NCBI GenBank assembly: GCA_928722015.1
Contig: CAKMWI010000010.1
Span: 35,248-99,247 of the forward strand
Source: Candidatus Gastranaerophilales bacterium
GTDB lineage: Bacteria > Cyanobacteriota > Vampirovibrionia > Gastranaerophilales > Gastranaerophilaceae
Length of the DNA: 64,000 nt
Direction: 5' to 3'
The notes beneath the pieces are model-generated. The model worked only from the letters and a program-made list of their open reading frames with translations. It ran no database searches and was not told the origin of the DNA. The position numbers and the translations under genes were made by a program. Positions 1 to 9,347 of this stretch are shown here, in pieces; positions within the stretch are counted from its first letter, which is position 1, and each line of letters opens with the position of its first letter.

Positions 1-1
1 T

Positions 2-1846
2 AATTATAGTGATATTACTACAGGTTCATTTAGCGGTAGTGGAACGTTGAATAAAAATGGTTCTAATGATATGACTATAACCGGTGATAATTCTAAATTT
101 ACAGGTACCGCAAATATCAACAGTGGCAGTGTAATATACAATGCAAATAATACAAAATATATATCAGGAACAACAAATATTAATCAAAATGGAACATTAG
201 TTGTAAATGCTGATAATAATGCGTTATTGTCAAAAATTAATGGAACCGGTACACTAGATAAAAATGGTTCAGGAGCATTAGTATTTAGTGGTAAAAATGG
301 ATTCCAAGGCAATTTGAATGTTAATGAAGGAACTTTTGCAATGTCTGCGGGTTCATCTGTAGGACATCTTGCAAATGCTCAATTTGCTTCTTCAACAGGT
401 ATTAATTTACAAAATACTTCGGTTGTAAATCTTGGAAATAATAATTTTACAACTAATCCAAGTCCTGCTAGTATTGAAAATCTATATTTTAATAAGTTAA
501 CATTACTGGGTGATGTTGATTTAGATATTGATGTCGATTTGAAAAATGAAATAGCAGATAAAGTTGGAGCAGGGACAGTTTATGGTAACGGCAGGCTTAT
601 ACTGGATCAAGACAGTTTGAATGTAGTAAGTGATTCACTGTTGAATAATTCTTCTGTTCAGGTTGCTTATGGTGATTTGGCAAATCATGTTGCTTTGGAT
701 CAGGGTGTAACAACTGTTATGGGACCAATCCAAAAATATGATGTATCATATAATAATGGTAACTTGTTATTTGCAAGACAAGGTGGTTCAACTCCGGATA
801 TTGGATCTGTTAACCCTGCAGTTATGGCTTCTCCTGTTGCAACTCAACTGGGTGGCTACTTAACTCAGTTACAAACTTTAAACGCCGGTTTTTATCACAT
901 GGATAGATATACTAAATATCCATATATGATGAGATTAACTGCAGAAAATTCAAGACGTTATGCAATAAATGATATTCCATCTTATAGAAAAGGCAATCTC
1001 CCTGAAACTTCAAATGCGATGTGGATTCAGCCATATACAACATTTGAACAGGTTAATTTAAGAGGAGGAATTGGTGTTTCTAATGTTGCGTATGGTGCAA
1101 TGTACGGTGGGGATTCTAATCTTGTAGATTTGGGTCATGGTTTTAAAGGAGTTTTATCAACCTTTGTTGGGTATAATGGCTCTCACATGTCTTTCGATGG
1201 TGTAAGTATGAATCAACAGGGTGGCGCCTTAGGTGTAACAGGAACATTGTATAAAGGTAATTTCTTTACCGGTTTGACTGTATCTGCAGGGGCTAGTGCA
1301 GGTGAGGCTTATACTCGATATGGACAAGACCACTTTGCTATGTTGACAGCTGGTGTGGCTTCTAAGACGGGTTATAACTGGGAAATGAAAGACGGCAAAT
1401 TTATTGTTCAACCTTCATTATTCCTGGGGTATACATTTGCAAATACATTTGACTATACTAATGCTGCAGGTGTAAGAATCGATTCCGATCCGTTACATGC
1501 AATTACAATTGTTCCGGGTGTAAAATTCATTGCAAATATGAAAAACGGATGGCAACCATATTTGGGTGTTAATATGGTTTGGAGTATTATGGATAAAACA
1601 GATGTTATGGCTCAAGATGTAAGACTTCCTCAATTGTCAGTGAAACCTTATGTTGAGTATGGTGTCGGTGTTCAGAAAACCTGGGGTGAACGATTTACTG
1701 CGTTTTTCCAAACTATGATAAGAAATGGTGGAAGAACCGGTGTTGTATTAACTGCAGGATTTAGATGGGCTCTGGGAAAAGAACCGAATTATGATAGTCA
1801 AAAGGTTCAAGTACCAAGTCAGAAAAAAGTAATTAAATCTTTATAG
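2..1846 (+). CDS. Autotransporter-type outer-membrane protein, 3' part
   Basis: The frame is open from base 2, so the true start lies before the window; 614 codons are visible. The first ~260 residues are low-complexity, rich in Asn, Gly, Ser and Thr, with passenger-like strand repeats such as GTGTLDKNGSGALVFSG. From about base 800 the protein matches the C-terminal barrel of the larger autotransporter at 29.5-33.8 kb, for example MWIQPYTTFE against MWVRPYTSFE, and both barrels end in a GFRW-(A/S)-LG strand. A Lys-rich tail ending KSL follows the last strand. The role inferred is a surface-exposed beta-helical passenger anchored by an outer-membrane beta-barrel. The cargo function cannot be read from the sequence. 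A strong terminator follows. Confidence 0.8.
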   Translation, partial: NYSDITTGSFSGSGTLNKNGSNDMTITGDNSKFTGTANINSGSVIYNANNTKYISGTTNINQNGTLVVNADNNALLSKINGTGTLDKNGSGALVFSGKNGFQGNLNVNEGTFAMSAGSSVGHLANAQFASSTGINLQNTSVVNLGNNNFTTNPSPASIENLYFNKLTLLGDVDLDIDVDLKNEIADKVGAGTVYGNGRLILDQDSLNVVSDSLLNNSSVQVAYGDLANHVALDQGVTTVMGPIQKYDVSYNNGNLLFARQGGSTPDIGSVNPAVMASPVATQLGGYLTQLQTLNAGFYHMDRYTKYPYMMRLTAENSRRYAINDIPSYRKGNLPETSNAMWIQPYTTFEQVNLRGGIGVSNVAYGAMYGGDSNLVDLGHGFKGVLSTFVGYNGSHMSFDGVSMNQQGGALGVTGTLYKGNFFTGLTVSAGASAGEAYTRYGQDHFAMLTAGVASKTGYNWEMKDGKFIVQPSLFLGYTFANTFDYTNAAGVRIDSDPLHAITIVPGVKFIANMKNGWQPYLGVNMVWSIMDKTDVMAQDVRLPQLSVKPYVEYGVGVQKTWGERFTAFFQTMIRNGGRTGVVLTAGFRWALGKEPNYDSQKVQVPSQKKVIKSL

Positions 1847-1856
1847 TTTATGTATC

Positions 1857-1893
1857 AAAAAAGCCGACCCTAAATTTTAGGGTCGGCTTTTTT
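1857..1893 (+). terminator. Rho-independent terminator after the first autotransporter
   Basis: Near-perfect inverted repeat with the GC-rich arm AAGCCGACCCTAAA and a run of T on the 3' side (A on the 5' side). It lies 11 nt after the autotransporter stop and can also work on the minus strand. Confidence 0.9.
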
Positions 1894-1917
1894 GATTTAA
1901 TTTATTTCTATAAAATT

Positions 1918-3243
1918 TTATTTATTATCAGGATTTTCTTCAAAAATAAAAATACCAGTAGAGGTCATTTCTTTGTAATCTTCAACAGTTAGTGTATTGG
2001 GTGCTTGGGCCAAATTTTCAAGTCCTCTGGCTAGAAGTTCTGGTTGTTTTTTTATTAGTTTTTCATCAGCAGATACAATATCTCGGCTAATTGAGGTTCG
2101 AATATTTTGAATACTTTGTTCTGCAGGTGAGCCTTCTTTCCCTACTTCTGTTTGTACTTTGTAGCTTACCCAATCGCTTGGAAGTTTATTAATAGTACTA
2201 TATCCCATTTCAATTGTTCCATCCAGACGTTTATCAATTTCATTTTCGAGAATATTTGTTACATATTCTTTTTGACTTTCGAAATGACAAGGTAAAATAA
2301 TTTTTTCACCTATTATTTCTTCTGGCTCCCTTTTTTCATATTTTTTTAGCAAGTCCGCCGCTAATTGGAGATGTCCAATTTCCATAGCTGTGAATTCTTC
2401 CCAAATTTGTTTAATTCTGCTGTCTACTTCATCTTTATAACAATTATAGTATGTACACACTTCTGTAAATTCATGAATCAAAAGTTTTTCAAGCATTGTT
2501 TCGGTTGGGTCAATTAATGATTCATACATCGATACGTGTTCTTCCTCAACATCGCAAATTTCGGCATAAATTCTTCTTAAATCGTCATTCCCATACATAA
2601 AACCGTGCTCTGCATAATAGTTATGGGTTTGTTGTTCTCCTGACAAAAGGGTTAGTATATTTACTTTTGTTTGAGGTGAGGTTTTTGTTTTATCGTAATG
2701 TCTTCTTATTCTTACTGCATTATCATTGTGATGATTTTGGGTAGGTCGGCCTATTACAACATCCGTTTGGGTATGCAGTATTTTGTCTGGATTTAGTCCT
2801 TCCATAAGGTATGCCCATTGACTATATCTATACAGGTGATCAAAATCTTCAAGTAATCCAAAATTAAATGTTTCTTTAACATATTCATCCGGTTCATTTT
2901 GAGCTAACCATGCAGTTAAATCAACCGCAACTTGTTCATAGCCCAATGTTGTTTCCAAGACAGTTTGACATGCTGGAGTAAGCCAATTTACAGTAGTTTG
3001 TTGCATGTCTTCTATTCTGCGTATATTTGCAATATTCATACTTAATTCTTTATCTGGACATGTTCGTGCAATTTGGTGTTTAAAGTTCCACGCTTCGACT
3101 TCTATTCCATTCATAAGAATTTGTCTTGTTCTGGTATAGCAATCTACTTCAATTTTATTAAATGGTCTTTTTACAATATCATTCCACGTTCTTAGTTGTT
3201 TGTCTATGGAAATTCCTTTTTCTTTTAGTGGATTAAAGCTCAT
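1918..3243 (-). CDS. Ferritin-like di-iron protein (hypothetical)
   Basis: A 441-residue, mainly helical, soluble-looking protein behind a strong AAGGAG ribosome site. Spaced acidic and His residues fit a ferritin-like four-helix metal site: E203, then E233xxH236, E258, then E288xxH291, with about 30 residues between each helix Glu and the following ExxH. An N-terminal half with E103 and E132/H136 may be a degenerate second copy. No targeting signal is visible. I do not recognise a named family. Rubrerythrin or other ferritin-like oxidoreductases are the closest idea, but 441 residues is about twice the usual length. Metal binding is inferred from residue spacing only. Confidence 0.55.
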   Translation of the reverse strand: MSFNPLKEKGISIDKQLRTWNDIVKRPFNKIEVDCYTRTRQILMNGIEVEAWNFKHQIARTCPDKELSMNIANIRRIEDMQQTTVNWLTPACQTVLETTLGYEQVAVDLTAWLAQNEPDEYVKETFNFGLLEDFDHLYRYSQWAYLMEGLNPDKILHTQTDVVIGRPTQNHHNDNAVRIRRHYDKTKTSPQTKVNILTLLSGEQQTHNYYAEHGFMYGNDDLRRIYAEICDVEEEHVSMYESLIDPTETMLEKLLIHEFTEVCTYYNCYKDEVDSRIKQIWEEFTAMEIGHLQLAADLLKKYEKREPEEIIGEKIILPCHFESQKEYVTNILENEIDKRLDGTIEMGYSTINKLPSDWVSYKVQTEVGKEGSPAEQSIQNIRTSISRDIVSADEKLIKKQPELLARGLENLAQAPNTLTVEDYKEMTSTGIFIFEENPDNK

Positions 3244-3372
3244 AAATTTCTCCTTATCTGTTTCGAATGAAAACTATCTGGTATTGGTGTTTAACCAGAT
3301 AATGAAACTTCATATAGTAAATTTATAAGCAGAATATTATTTTATTACATTACCTTTTGGTAGAATGTTATT

Positions 3373-3684
3373 TTAAAATTTAATAAATTGTAAAAATAAG
3401 TTTGGTTTGTGCGCTGTTGAAGCTTTTTTTATTTGAATAGCGCGTTGTTTTATAGGTTTTAAATCTTTTAAATCCTTTAGTGCCAGTTTTATATTTTGGA
3501 TTGTCATTGTGCCAAAGAATGATGTTATTCCAATATCTTCTATATTAAAATGCTGAGGAGCTTTAAGGAGTTCTACTCCTGTTATAATGCCGTTAAGATA
3601 AGCTCTGTTAATATGTCGGTTATATCTGCCGGATGCTGAGCTTTTTTTTAGATATCTTGAATATTGTTTACCTATGCTAATCAT
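3373..3684 (-). CDS. Small basic hypothetical protein (103 aa)
   Basis: Good ribosome site (AAGGAG) ahead of the ATG. The protein is Lys/Arg-rich with an N-terminal basic stretch (RYLKKSSASGRYNRH) and a C-terminal one, and has no signal peptide or membrane segment. It lies between the ferritin-like gene and a terminator, on the same strand as both neighbours. It may be a short nucleic-acid-associated or lineage-specific protein. No family recognised. Confidence 0.5.
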   Translation of the reverse strand: MISIGKQYSRYLKKSSASGRYNRHINRAYLNGIITGVELLKAPQHFNIEDIGITSFFGTMTIQNIKLALKDLKDLKPIKQRAIQIKKASTAHKPNLFLQFIKF

Positions 3685-3748
3685 AATTAATAAACTCCTT
3701 GAGTTTTATAAAAACAAGGACAAAAAAATTTTTGCGCATTAGTAAAAT

Positions 3749-3786
3749 AAAAAATCTCTAATTATAATAAAATTAGAGATTTTTTA
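3749..3786 (-). terminator. Terminator after the ICMT-like gene
   Basis: Inverted repeat AAAAAATCTCTAATT / AATTAGAGATTTTTT with A and T runs on the two flanks, directly after the minus-strand stop at 3789. It is symmetric, so it could work both ways. Confidence 0.85.
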
Positions 3787-3788
3787 TT

Positions 3789-4892
3789 TTAAAATAATTT
3801 TGGTATAAATCTATATTTTACTTTTTCTGTATATTGCTGATATTCTGAATCTTTAATTAAATGTCGTTCTTCTGTAATTGCTCGAAGATAATAGATGTAA
3901 ATCCAGCCAATAGTTCCTACTGAATATAATACTTTATCTAATATTGTTAAATCGCTTATAAAATAAAGAGGTATAGTTGTTAGGATTAGATAAAATATTT
4001 GCATAGAATAATTTGGGTGTCTTACAATATTATAAGGGAATTTGGTTACAATTCCACGATTGGTTAAGTTTCCTGCTTTTGTTCCAAGTCTTGCAATGGC
4101 AAGTAATGAGATAATGTTAATTAATAGTACTGATATATTTAGAAATAGTCTTAATCCTAAATTTGGTACCGGAATTAATTCTTCTGTATATGAGATGATA
4201 ATTCTATTGGAAAGAATTGTAATTGGGTAATAACACATAATACAGGTAAGAACTCCAAGCGGTGTAGTGTCAACAGATTTTATTTTATTTTTGAATAAAT
4301 CTAAATCTGTAAGGTAACTGATAGCAAGTATAATTGTTATAAACATAGTGATAAAATTAAGCCACATGTCAGCTGTATCATCAATATATTGAGCTATACC
4401 TTCGACTATTCCATTTGTTCCCGTGTATAAAACCGCTTGTGAAAACATTTCTCGCAAAAAACTGATATTGTAGTCTAAACTTGGAATATATTTGTTGCAT
4501 AATTCTGTTACACATAAAACACCGAAAAAAGTTTTCATAAAAAGAATCATCATAGCTTGTTTTTCATTTTCAAACGGTTCAATATTTTTTAACCATTGTT
4601 CTATTGATTCATTTTTATTAAATTGTCTTTTTATATATTCAATTATTGCTATATTATGGGAGTGTAGAATAGATTTTGGTTTGAACTTTAGGAATATTGG
4701 ATATGCAAATATAATATAGGCTATATAATATATAAAAAAGAATTTCATATAATTAAAACTTGTATTTTCTATATTTGAGCCTAATATCGGACAAAATATT
4801 ATAAATAATAGGACAAATCCATATATAACTATTGATGCAATATAATGTTTTAATATATCTTTTTTTGTTACTTCTATTCTCTCTTCTTCCAT
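3789..4892 (-). CDS. Integral membrane protein, ICMT/PEMT-like methyltransferase fold
   Basis: 367 residues with about eight hydrophobic segments. The C-terminus has the signature of the isoprenylcysteine carboxyl methyltransferase / phospholipid methyltransferase superfamily: a VRHPNYS motif near residue 290, then EERHL and Y-x-x-YxxKVKYRFIP at the end, the region that binds S-adenosylmethionine and substrate in that superfamily. The N-terminal ~200 residues are an extra membrane domain I do not recognise. The substrate cannot be predicted; a lipid or prenylated compound at the inner membrane is the family expectation. The ATG follows a GGGGGGAG ribosome site. A good promoter lies at 4930-4958 and a terminator follows. 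Confidence 0.65.
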   Translation of the reverse strand: MEEERIEVTKKDILKHYIASIVIYGFVLLFIIFCPILGSNIENTSFNYMKFFFIYYIAYIIFAYPIFLKFKPKSILHSHNIAIIEYIKRQFNKNESIEQWLKNIEPFENEKQAMMILFMKTFFGVLCVTELCNKYIPSLDYNISFLREMFSQAVLYTGTNGIVEGIAQYIDDTADMWLNFITMFITIILAISYLTDLDLFKNKIKSVDTTPLGVLTCIMCYYPITILSNRIIISYTEELIPVPNLGLRLFLNISVLLINIISLLAIARLGTKAGNLTNRGIVTKFPYNIVRHPNYSMQIFYLILTTIPLYFISDLTILDKVLYSVGTIGWIYIYYLRAITEERHLIKDSEYQQYTEKVKYRFIPKLF

Positions 4893-4929
4893 ACTCCCCC
4901 CGATTACATTTTATTTTAAATTTTTTTTA

Positions 4930-4958
4930 ATTATATCATGATATTATAATTTGAACAA
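4930..4958 (-). promoter_or_regulatory. Promoter of the ICMT-like gene
   Basis: On the minus strand: TTGTTC, 17 nt, TATAAT. The start ATG is 38 nt downstream of the -10 box. Confidence 0.6.
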
Positions 4959-5136
4959 TTATTGAAATTATGAAATTAAATATGATAAATATGGAAATTT
5001 ACTTACACGAACGAAAATTCATGATGTAATATTGATAAGGAACAGTTGTTTAAATAGAATTTTAAATATACAATATAAATCAGATTTTGAACAAAGTTTA
5101 TGAGAGCTAATTTCAAGTATTTTGAGTATGAATTAC

Positions 5137-5165
5137 TTTACAAATTAACAAATATAAGATATGAT
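5137..5165 (+). promoter_or_regulatory. Promoter of the zinc-ribbon/pseudopilin gene
   Basis: TTTACA, 17 nt, TATGAT. The predicted transcript start is near 5172, giving a short leader that carries an AGGTG ribosome site. Confidence 0.65.
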
Positions 5166-5199
5166 AATAGGCGTATAGCTCTGGGTATAGGTGTTTTGT

Positions 5200-5823
5200 A
5201 TGAAATGTAATAATTGTGGTTATGAATTACCTGATAATAAAATAAAAAACTGTCCTTCATGCGGTAGCAAGGTAAATAGAGATAAGTTTCCGGTTTGGGT
5301 TGCAGTTCTAATTGTTATAACTCTTTTGTTTATTCCACTTTTGTGTATTATTGGAGTTGTTGTAGCAATGACTATTCCAGCACTTATGAGTAATGTGGAT
5401 TCTGTACGTAACAGGACTGTGTTTTTAAAAACATTATCATCTTTGAATCAGGCGATGGTTGTAAGTGAAGCAGTTAATGGTAAAACATTTAGTAATTTTG
5501 ATGATGTCTGGAACAAATCTTTAAAGGAAAATTTAGTTGCTCAAGATATTGAAAATGGTATAAAATTGGCGGATTTAGTAGAAATCAAATATGAAAAATT
5601 ATCTGATAAATGTTCTTTATCTCCAAAAGATGATTCTCAAATAGGTAAAAATTCAGCTTGTGCAATATTAACAATTGATGTTAATGGTTTTAATGCACCT
5701 CCTAATCGACGTAATGAAAATGTTACTTATCCGGATGATAGATTTGAAGTTTATTTATATAGTAATACAGTTATTGTTCCAAAGGACTCTTATGAGCATA
5801 AATTGTTGTATAAAAATGATTAG
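5200..5823 (+). CDS. Zinc-ribbon protein with pseudopilin-like body
   Basis: Start taken at the ATG at 5200, because AGGTG sits 6 nt upstream; a GTG at 5191 overlaps that site. Residues 1-22 form a zinc ribbon (CNNCG ... CPSCG). A hydrophobic helix follows and runs into IIGVVVAMTIPALMSN, which resembles the mature N-terminal helix of type IV pilins/pseudopilins of this lineage. The remaining ~140 residues look like a pilin globular head with two Cys (C-SLSPKDD ... SAC) and a VNG/PDDRFEVYLY segment. The usual prepilin leader ending G-F-T-L-x-E is absent: the zinc ribbon replaces it. The likely topology is cytoplasmic ribbon, one membrane span, external head. Function unknown. The stop overlaps that of prfB tail to tail. 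Confidence 0.6.
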   Translation: MKCNNCGYELPDNKIKNCPSCGSKVNRDKFPVWVAVLIVITLLFIPLLCIIGVVVAMTIPALMSNVDSVRNRTVFLKTLSSLNQAMVVSEAVNGKTFSNFDDVWNKSLKENLVAQDIENGIKLADLVEIKYEKLSDKCSLSPKDDSQIGKNSACAILTIDVNGFNAPPNRRNENVTYPDDRFEVYLYSNTVIVPKDSYEHKLLYKND

Positions 5824-6909
5824 TTAAAGGTGTGTCTCAGATAACTTTCAACAAATTCATCAAGATTACCATCCATAACCTTTTCAACATCTGAAACTTC
5901 GTAACCTGTTCTATGGTCTTTGACCATTTTATACGGATGAAAAACATAGGAGCGTATTTGAGAACCAAAATTGATATCCGCGCTTTCACCTTTTAATTCT
6001 GAAAGTTTTTTCTCGTGTTCTGCTTCCTTTATTGCAAGAAGTTTTGACACTAGTATTTGCATTGCATATTCTTTATTTTGCAGCTGAGAACGTTCTTGTT
6101 GGCATTTTACGACTATCCCTGACGGTTTATGCAATATTCTTACCGCTGTTTCAACTTTATTGACGTTTTGTCCGCCGGCACCGCCGGAACGCATTGTTGT
6201 AATTTCTAAGTCTTCTGGAGGAATAGTTATTGATTTTTCAAAATTTTCTATAATTGGTGTAACTTCAACGGAGGCAAAGCTTGTTTGGCGTTTCCCGTTA
6301 GCGTTAAAAGGTGAAATCCTGACTAATCGATGAACTCCTTTTTCTGCTTTTGAATATCCGAAGGCATATTTACCGCTGATTTTTATTGTAGCTGATTTTA
6401 TTCCGGCTTCTTCACCATCAAGTTTATCTAATAATTCTACTTTCCAATTTCTTGATTCAGCCCATCTTGAATACATTCTAAGAAGCATATTTGCCCAGTC
6501 TTGAGCATCAGTTCCTCCTGCTCCTGCGTTGATTGTTAAAATGGCATCTGCACTATCATATTCTCCAGAAAGCATTTGTTGAAGCTCAAATTGTTCAATT
6601 TCCTTTTCAATATTTTTGATTTCGCTGTAACTTAAAATTATAAGTTCTTTATCATTAAGTTCCAAGGATGTTTCGCTGTCTTCAATTACGCTATTCCAGT
6701 GATTTAATTTTTCAATAATATCCTTTTTTTCTTTTATTTCCTGACCTAATTTTGAAACTTTGCCGCTATCGGTCCAAATATTAGGGTCTTGCATTTGTTT
6801 TTCAAGGTTTTTTAATTCAAATTCTATTTCAGCAGGGTCAAAGGCACTCCTTGATTTTTTGAAATTTTGGTTTTATTAAATTTAATTCTTGCTTTAGTTC
6901 GGTATTCAT
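5820..6909 (-). CDS. prfB: Peptide chain release factor 2, with programmed +1 frameshift
   Basis: RF2 releases finished chains at UGA and UAA. The main frame (6837 down to 5820) carries the GGQ catalytic motif (GGAGGQNVNK) and the SPF tripeptide of stop recognition (VRISPFNANG). A 23-codon first frame starts at the ATG at 6909 and ends CTT-TGA-C, preceded by an SD-like AAGGAG: the classical RF2 autoregulatory frameshift site. Reading CTT and slipping +1 gives Leu-Asp-Pro-Ala-Glu and a product of 362 residues, the usual RF2 length. Low RF2 favours slippage, so the gene is self-regulated. Annotating only the 324-residue frame from 6794 would lose the N-terminus. No SD precedes the ATG; a TATAAT lies at 6922-6927. 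Confidence 0.95.
6837..6852 (-). promoter_or_regulatory. prfB programmed +1 frameshift site
   Basis: Minus strand reads AAG GAG TGC CTT TGA C: an internal SD-like AAGGAG three nt before the slippery CTT, then an in-frame UGA followed by C. This is the bacterial RF2 recoding signal. Confidence 0.95.
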
Positions 6910-6989
6910 ATTAGCAATTTTATTATAAAAAATATTTGCTTGCAATTAGTATTGATATTGTATAATAAAAATATTAGAGAGTTTTATTA

Positions 6990-7754
6990 ATGGATATTTT
7001 CAACTATTTAAAAACAATTTATCAAAGTAAAATTTCAATTTATAATCATGTTACCTTATTTTCTTTATTGGGTATTATGACAATTTCCTTGAATAGTTAT
7101 CTGGCATTTCTTTTTGGTAATTTATTCGGAGATTTTTTAGGATTTGCTCCGTCCACTCAGTTTGAAATATTTTTAAATTTATTTGTTGGTTTGTCTATTA
7201 TGTGTTTTTCGGTAGGTTATTATTATAAATATATAAATAATATGTTTAATAATAATTATGCGCTTCCGGAATTGACATTATCGGCATATATTGTTTTTTT
7301 TAGATGTATACCGTTATTTTTTGTTTGGTTTTTTTATCTTTTGGTATTATCATGCATTGGTTTTCTATTATTACCGTTTAATACCTTTTTATTTCACTTA
7401 TTTTTTACTATTATATTATGTTTAATTCCTTTTATTGGACTAGTGTTTATTTCATTTTCGAAGGATTACAAATATCGAGCAGATTTATTTAATCCGTTTA
7501 TTATATTGTGGATTTTAGATAAATCTTTAGGGTCAGTAATATTTTTAACTTGTAAAATTATAATTCTTGCTATACTGCCGGTTTTAGGTATATATACATT
7601 ATTTAATTATGCAGCAGTAGCCGGTGATGTTATGTACAAGTTAGGATTGAGATTACTCGGGATATGTATCAGTGTTTATTGTTTTACGGTATTAAGTTAT
7701 ATATATACAATGGGTCTTGTAAAAATATCAAAAGAAAAATTGACACAGCTCTAA
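6990..7754 (+). CDS. Polytopic membrane protein (hypothetical)
   Basis: 254 residues with about six hydrophobic helices and almost no soluble loop. AGAGAG precedes the ATG, and a TATAAT at 6961-6966 is a likely -10 box. The segment VGYYYKYINNMFNNNYALPEL recalls the loop of DUF4013-like membrane proteins (Y-x-x-x-x-x-x-x-G-x-x-x-LP), but this link is weak. It is divergent from prfB and convergent with the phosphatase gene. Function unknown. Confidence 0.6.
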   Translation: MDIFNYLKTIYQSKISIYNHVTLFSLLGIMTISLNSYLAFLFGNLFGDFLGFAPSTQFEIFLNLFVGLSIMCFSVGYYYKYINNMFNNNYALPELTLSAYIVFFRCIPLFFVWFFYLLVLSCIGFLLLPFNTFLFHLFFTIILCLIPFIGLVFISFSKDYKYRADLFNPFIILWILDKSLGSVIFLTCKIIILAILPVLGIYTLFNYAAVAGDVMYKLGLRLLGICISVYCFTVLSYIYTMGLVKISKEKLTQL

Positions 7755-7767
7755 ATATTAGAAATGA

Positions 7768-9255
7768 TTAGCTTTTTACAATTGTAATTCTGTTGTCGTC
7801 TTTTATATCTATTGGTTTTGTTGAATTTTTTAATATTTTTTTGATACAGGTTGTTGCATCAAAAGCATATTTTGCAACTATTTTATCCGGTTGGTTTAAG
7901 ATTTTGAAGCCGTCATTTCCTTGTGCACAGTAGTCATTTATAATTGTTTTATATATTTTATCTTCTCTAGGATTATCAATGTTTATAGGAATTTCTTTGC
8001 CTTTTTTATCAACAAAAGACATCGAGAGTATTTTTCCATTTGTATTAACTGTATATTTGATTCCTGAAGTATAAAAAATACCTGGTTTGTTAGCTATATT
8101 AACAAATGATTTTGCTGCTTGTTTTATTCCTTCAACAATTTCTTTTTCAGAATAATTCACTTCATACAGTTTATTTTTAAAAGGTAGAATATCTGCAAGG
8201 ATTCGAGTGTCAACTTTTCCTTTTTCAAAGTAACCGCGGATATTTGATGATGGCAAAATTACTATATCTGCGTCTAAATCTTTTTTTATGCAATCTGCAA
8301 TAAAATAGGCGTGTGGATTCGGTTCTATTAAATCATGTGATAAAGGTTGCGGAGCTGAATTAATGTATCCGTATGTTTCTTTTGTCCCGAATACTTTATC
8401 AAAAATATATTTTATTGGGGCGTTACGATTAAAATCTTTTGTATAACCTATATTATTTTGAACTTTTTTTATTACGCCATCTTGAGTGAATTCAATATTA
8501 AGTATTCCAAAGTTTTTTCCATCTCTTCCTGCTTGTGTTATTATAACCGGTTCCCCGTTTTTTGAATAAAATAAATTTTTACCCTCCTTAACGTCTAAAA
8601 GGAGATCATGAGAATGACCTCCTAATATTACATCTATGCCTTGAGTTTGGTTTGCAATTATTTTATCTAATACGTATCCCAAATGTGATAAAAGTATGAT
8701 TTTATTTATTCCTTGTTGCTGGAGTTTATTTACTTCTGTTTGTATATCTTCAATAGTTTCCTTTGCTTTGTCTACAGTTATTTCTTTTTGTAAGGACCCT
8801 TCTTTTGAACGTTTATATAAGTCAATTGGAGATGTTCCTATAATTCCATATTTATGTCCGTTTATAGTTTGTATTGTAGATGGTTTTACTTTATGAAACC
8901 ATGGACTTCCTGGATTTATTCTTATATTACTTGCAAGTAGGTTATAACTTATCTGTGGTAATATTGTATTTATATTTTGTTGCATATCATATTCGTGATT
9001 TCCTATAGCTGAGGATGTTATTCCAAGCTTTTTTTGAAACATAACCGCGAGTTGGTTTGTTTTAAAATCTTCACCAATCATAATATCACCTGATGATAGT
9101 TTAAGTGTATCTATATCAGGTTCTGCTTTATTTTTTGAATCAAAAGCATTAGCTGCTGTAACAGTGCGTTCCATGTTTATAGACTTGCCATGGTAATCGT
9201 TAATGTAAAAAATACTTGTTTTTACGCTGTTTGATTGAGTAATTGGATTTATCAT
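7768..9255 (-). CDS. UshA-like metallophosphatase / 5'-nucleotidase
   Basis: Two-domain bifunctional nucleotidase architecture. The N-terminal calcineurin-like metallophosphoesterase domain shows NDYHG, SSGD, GNHEYD, LSHLG and GGHSH, which carry the usual metal ligands. From about residue 290 a C-terminal 5'-nucleotidase substrate domain follows. Start chosen at the ATG at 9255; a TTG at 9291 would add 12 residues. Either way the catalytic domain begins almost at once and no signal peptide is visible, which is odd for a family usually exported to the periplasm. Expected activity is hydrolysis of nucleotide or sugar-nucleotide phosphates; the exact substrate is not predictable. Confidence 0.8.
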   Translation of the reverse strand: MINPITQSNSVKTSIFYINDYHGKSINMERTVTAANAFDSKNKAEPDIDTLKLSSGDIMIGEDFKTNQLAVMFQKKLGITSSAIGNHEYDMQQNINTILPQISYNLLASNIRINPGSPWFHKVKPSTIQTINGHKYGIIGTSPIDLYKRSKEGSLQKEITVDKAKETIEDIQTEVNKLQQQGINKIILLSHLGYVLDKIIANQTQGIDVILGGHSHDLLLDVKEGKNLFYSKNGEPVIITQAGRDGKNFGILNIEFTQDGVIKKVQNNIGYTKDFNRNAPIKYIFDKVFGTKETYGYINSAPQPLSHDLIEPNPHAYFIADCIKKDLDADIVILPSSNIRGYFEKGKVDTRILADILPFKNKLYEVNYSEKEIVEGIKQAAKSFVNIANKPGIFYTSGIKYTVNTNGKILSMSFVDKKGKEIPINIDNPREDKIYKTIINDYCAQGNDGFKILNQPDKIVAKYAFDATTCIKKILKNSTKPIDIKDDNRITIVKS

Positions 9256-9347
9256 CTCTTGATATGTCCCTTTAGCATGAAAACATATCAAGATTTTTTT
9301 TGACCATTTTGTTTCTTTTTTTTTACAATTTTTAAAAGTTTTTACTA

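Larger units (their letters stand above)
4893..5199. other. Divergent intergenic region
   Basis: About 300 very AT-rich bases between divergent genes. It holds the two outward promoters listed separately. I see no RNA gene, repeat or further coding sequence in it. Confidence 0.6.
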
